Position numbers and translations under genes: made by a program | DNA from: Verrucomicrobiota bacterium | Lineage (GTDB): Bacteria > Verrucomicrobiota > Verrucomicrobiia > Chthoniobacterales > JAFAMB01 | Assembly (NCBI GenBank): GCA_019241095.1 | Contig: JAFAXJ010000284.1 | Coordinates: 1 to 7,559 of the forward strand | Direction of reading: 5' to 3' | Length of the DNA: 7,559 nucleotides | Notes under the pieces: generated by a model | Database searches by the model: none | Seen by the model: only the letters and a program-made list of their open reading frames with translations | What the model was told of the DNA's origin: nothing | In this document: positions 6,137 through 7,559 of the stretch, piece by piece | Position numbering within the stretch: the first letter of the stretch is position 1 | Layout: every line of letters begins with the position of its first letter

Positions 6137-6682
6137 CCCTGTGCGACGTTTTCATGAAATAGATTGTTTTAGATACTGTAAAAGAAAGTGCGTGCTGGAA
6201 TGAGGCTAGTGTCAGGCATCAAGAAAAATAAAACCCCATTATGGATGCTCTTTTCGGCACAGACCTCCTCGTTAACCGTTAGGAATAGAAATTTGCAGAT
6301 GAGGAACTGACGAATGGAACAGCCAATACCTTTTTGCCGTGTGCCTCGGATTGAATTTCATCCTGGCCTATAGATTTCTTTTGTTAGATGGTGCTTAGCA
6401 ACTTTCTGATCAAGACGGATGCAATTTCGACCAGATTCGGATAAGGCGGAAACTGCGAAACAAATTTAGCTATCGTTAAGTGCTCTCTCCAAAGATCGAA
6501 CTAGCTATCACAATTTGGACATTCAGCACCTCTTATGGCTCTCATGGGCGACCATGATTATATCAACTGATGCACTATACTGGAGGCCTTTCATCACGCT
6601 AACGAAGCAGTTATTTGGCTATATCTCCGGTAAGTACGTTTGAAAGACCCTTGCTGTTTACGAGGAGTCCAGGCTGGCTGGG

Positions 6683-6717
6683 CCTTGCTCTCCAGTGCTT
6701 GAAACTGGTTAGCAAGG
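6683..6717. repeat. Long interrupted hairpin with a competing upstream copy of one arm
   Basis: CCTTGCT (6683-6689) pairs with AGCAAGG (6711-6717), then a 2/2 internal loop, then CCAGT (6692-6696) pairs with ACTGG (6704-6708) around a 7-nt loop. A second exact CCTTGCT at 6649-6655 could pair with the same AGCAAGG, enclosing a CCAG/CTGG hairpin (6669-6681). No T-run follows, so it is not an intrinsic terminator. It could be a small structured RNA, a leader element for the gene at 6879, or a protein-binding site. Confidence 0.4.
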
Positions 6718-6740
6718 AGTAATGTCGCATTTCCGAGACG

Positions 6741-6755
6741 ACCCGCCCGGCGGGT
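6741..6755. repeat. GC-rich perfect palindrome
   Basis: ACCCGCC and GGCGGGT flank a single C, giving a 7-bp perfect inverted repeat in otherwise A+T-rich DNA, 123 bp upstream of the outer-membrane protein gene. There is no T-run directly after it, so it is not a clear terminator; an operator or a dispersed palindromic repeat is possible. Confidence 0.35.
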
Positions 6756-6878
6756 ATGTCTGAAGCTTTTCTATTCCGCAGCTATAATCATTAACATTTC
6801 TTAAAAACCTATCAGCGTTGCCGAGAAATTTTCGTAACAGGTTTCAAGCTTAATGACTGAGCCAAAAAGGCGGAACAA

Positions 6879-7505
6879 ATGAAAAAGTGGATTGTTACTT
6901 TAATCATCAGTGCATGTTCAGGGGTCACCTTCGCAGGAGCACCGATACAATCATTGAAAAACCCGGTTGCTCCACCACCTCCTGCGCCGACTTCCTTTTT
7001 CCGGTCGAATGAGTGGAGCTTGGGCGCCTTCGCAACTTATAATTATACAATCGACAACAGCCCTTCTCAACGCATTGTGGGATCGCATTCCTGGGGAGGC
7101 GGTCTGAGTGTGAATTATTTTCCATGGCTGTATGCTGGATTCAGAATCAAGGGAGCCGTGTTCAACACCATCCCGAAGGACGACACTGGTGAGGACGTGA
7201 GCCTGGATTTTCTGCTGCGTTATCCGCTGGATCTAATAAAACCAAATCTGCACCTCGCTCCATATGCATACGGCGGTATCGGTGGTGTTTTCGTTTCTGA
7301 AGATAATTTTTTCAGTGATCGATTTTTCCGTTATAATCGTTTCCATAACAACGACGATCAGCGTGTGTTGGGCGATTTTGGAGGCGGATTGGAATATCGC
7401 TTTACGCGTCTGATCGGAATTTTTGCTGAGTGTGGCTATAATGTAGTAGACGGTCCGAAGAACAATTATCTGCAAACTAATTTCGGACTGAAATTTGCCT
7501 TTTAG
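6879..7505 (+). CDS. Outer-membrane beta-barrel-like protein (OmpA/porin-like barrel), hypothetical
   Basis: A 208-residue exported protein. Residues 1-20 are a signal peptide with a probable cut at TFA/GA; ISAC (10-13) also resembles a lipobox, but the hydrophobic stretch before it is short. A Pro-rich segment (VAPPPPAP, 30-37) follows. From about residue 45 the sequence alternates polar and hydrophobic/aromatic residues in strand-sized blocks (WSLGAFATYNYT, GGGLSVNYFPWLYAGFRIKG, HLAPYAYGGIGGVFV, GDFGGGLEYRFTRLIGIFAECGY), and the chain ends in FGLKFAF with a terminal Phe, the usual outer-membrane assembly signal. The size suits an eight-stranded barrel with no added domain. The start is supported by AAGGCGG a few bases upstream. 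It stands alone, 1.2 kb from the transporter, and is probably unrelated to it. Its function (structure, adhesion or small-molecule passage) cannot be stated. Confidence 0.85.
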   Translation: MKKWIVTLIISACSGVTFAGAPIQSLKNPVAPPPPAPTSFFRSNEWSLGAFATYNYTIDNSPSQRIVGSHSWGGGLSVNYFPWLYAGFRIKGAVFNTIPKDDTGEDVSLDFLLRYPLDLIKPNLHLAPYAYGGIGGVFVSEDNFFSDRFFRYNRFHNNDDQRVLGDFGGGLEYRFTRLIGIFAECGYNVVDGPKNNYLQTNFGLKFAF

Positions 7506-7559
7506 CACCGCACTTCATTACGTCACCGTCATTGCGTCTCACCCGCAACGCAACCTGGA

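Larger units (their letters stand above)
6137..6878. other. Long intergenic region, no intact gene
   Basis: About 740 bp, A+T-richer than the genes, with frequent stops in the frames I checked. Only tiny open frames are present, such as a 19-codon one at 6314 with a GAGGA Shine-Dalgarno 8 nt upstream and a 30-codon one at 6554; neither resembles a known protein. A 10-bp palindrome TTTCATGAAA is at 6150-6159, just upstream of this region's centre of A+T-rich DNA. The structured elements at 6683-6717 and 6741-6755 lie near its right end. It must hold the promoter of the gene at 6879, but I could not pick a convincing -35/-10 pair. Confidence 0.5.

Noticed and set aside
6314..6373. 19-codon open frame with a good Shine-Dalgarno (GAGGA, 8 nt upstream)
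   Set aside because: Too short to judge, with no recognised motif; noted only in the intergenic description.
6649..6717. tRNA-sized fold with a 7-bp closing stem
   Set aside because: There is no D arm, the last hairpin is offset from the closing stem, and the 7-nt loop is not a T-loop consensus, so it is not called a tRNA.

Overview
The window is about half G+C and probably comes from a Gram-negative bacterium. It holds exported periplasmic binding proteins, and the last gene looks like a small outer-membrane beta-barrel with a C-terminal Phe. A soil bacterium of the Verrucomicrobia or Acidobacteria type would fit the Pro-rich barrel protein, the palindromic intergenic repeats and the purine-rich low-complexity DNA. 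That placement is a guess from style and not a demonstrated assignment.

Layout: (1) 1-731, minus strand: the first 243 residues of a classical short-chain dehydrogenase/reductase (SDR) that runs off the left edge. (2) 732-1394: a divergent intergenic region with several short perfect palindromes (849-935, 1085-1099), a degenerate repeat (1129-1214) and an 8-bp inverted repeat (1211-1246). (3) 1395-5668, plus strand: a sugar-type ABC importer locus with two different RbsB-like binding proteins (1395-2354 and 2709-3695) and one polypeptide that joins a single FrcA/RbsA-type ATPase to an RbsC-type permease (3839-5668). The gap between the binding-protein genes contains hairpins, two of which are mutually exclusive. 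(4) 5669-6878: about 1.2 kb without an intact gene. Its first part looks like the frame-broken remains of a gene; its second part is stop-rich and carries a 35-nt hairpin and a GC palindrome. (5) 6879-7505, plus strand: the outer-membrane barrel-like protein.

How the genes may work together: the binding proteins would capture a monosaccharide or polyol in the periplasm and deliver it to the fused transporter. The fusion could homodimerise to give the two ATPase and two permease domains an importer needs. The divergent SDR could oxidise or reduce the imported compound. The substrate cannot be read from the sequence. The first binding protein keeps the ribose-contacting residue pattern of RbsB, while the second lacks the Arg of that pattern.

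The most interesting points are the unusual ATPase-permease fusion with two dissimilar binding proteins, the switch-like RNA structure ahead of the second binding-protein gene, and a seven-codon mini-ORF with a strong Shine-Dalgarno that overlaps the SDR start codon. No CRISPR array, rRNA, tRNA, transposase or other clear mobile element was seen.
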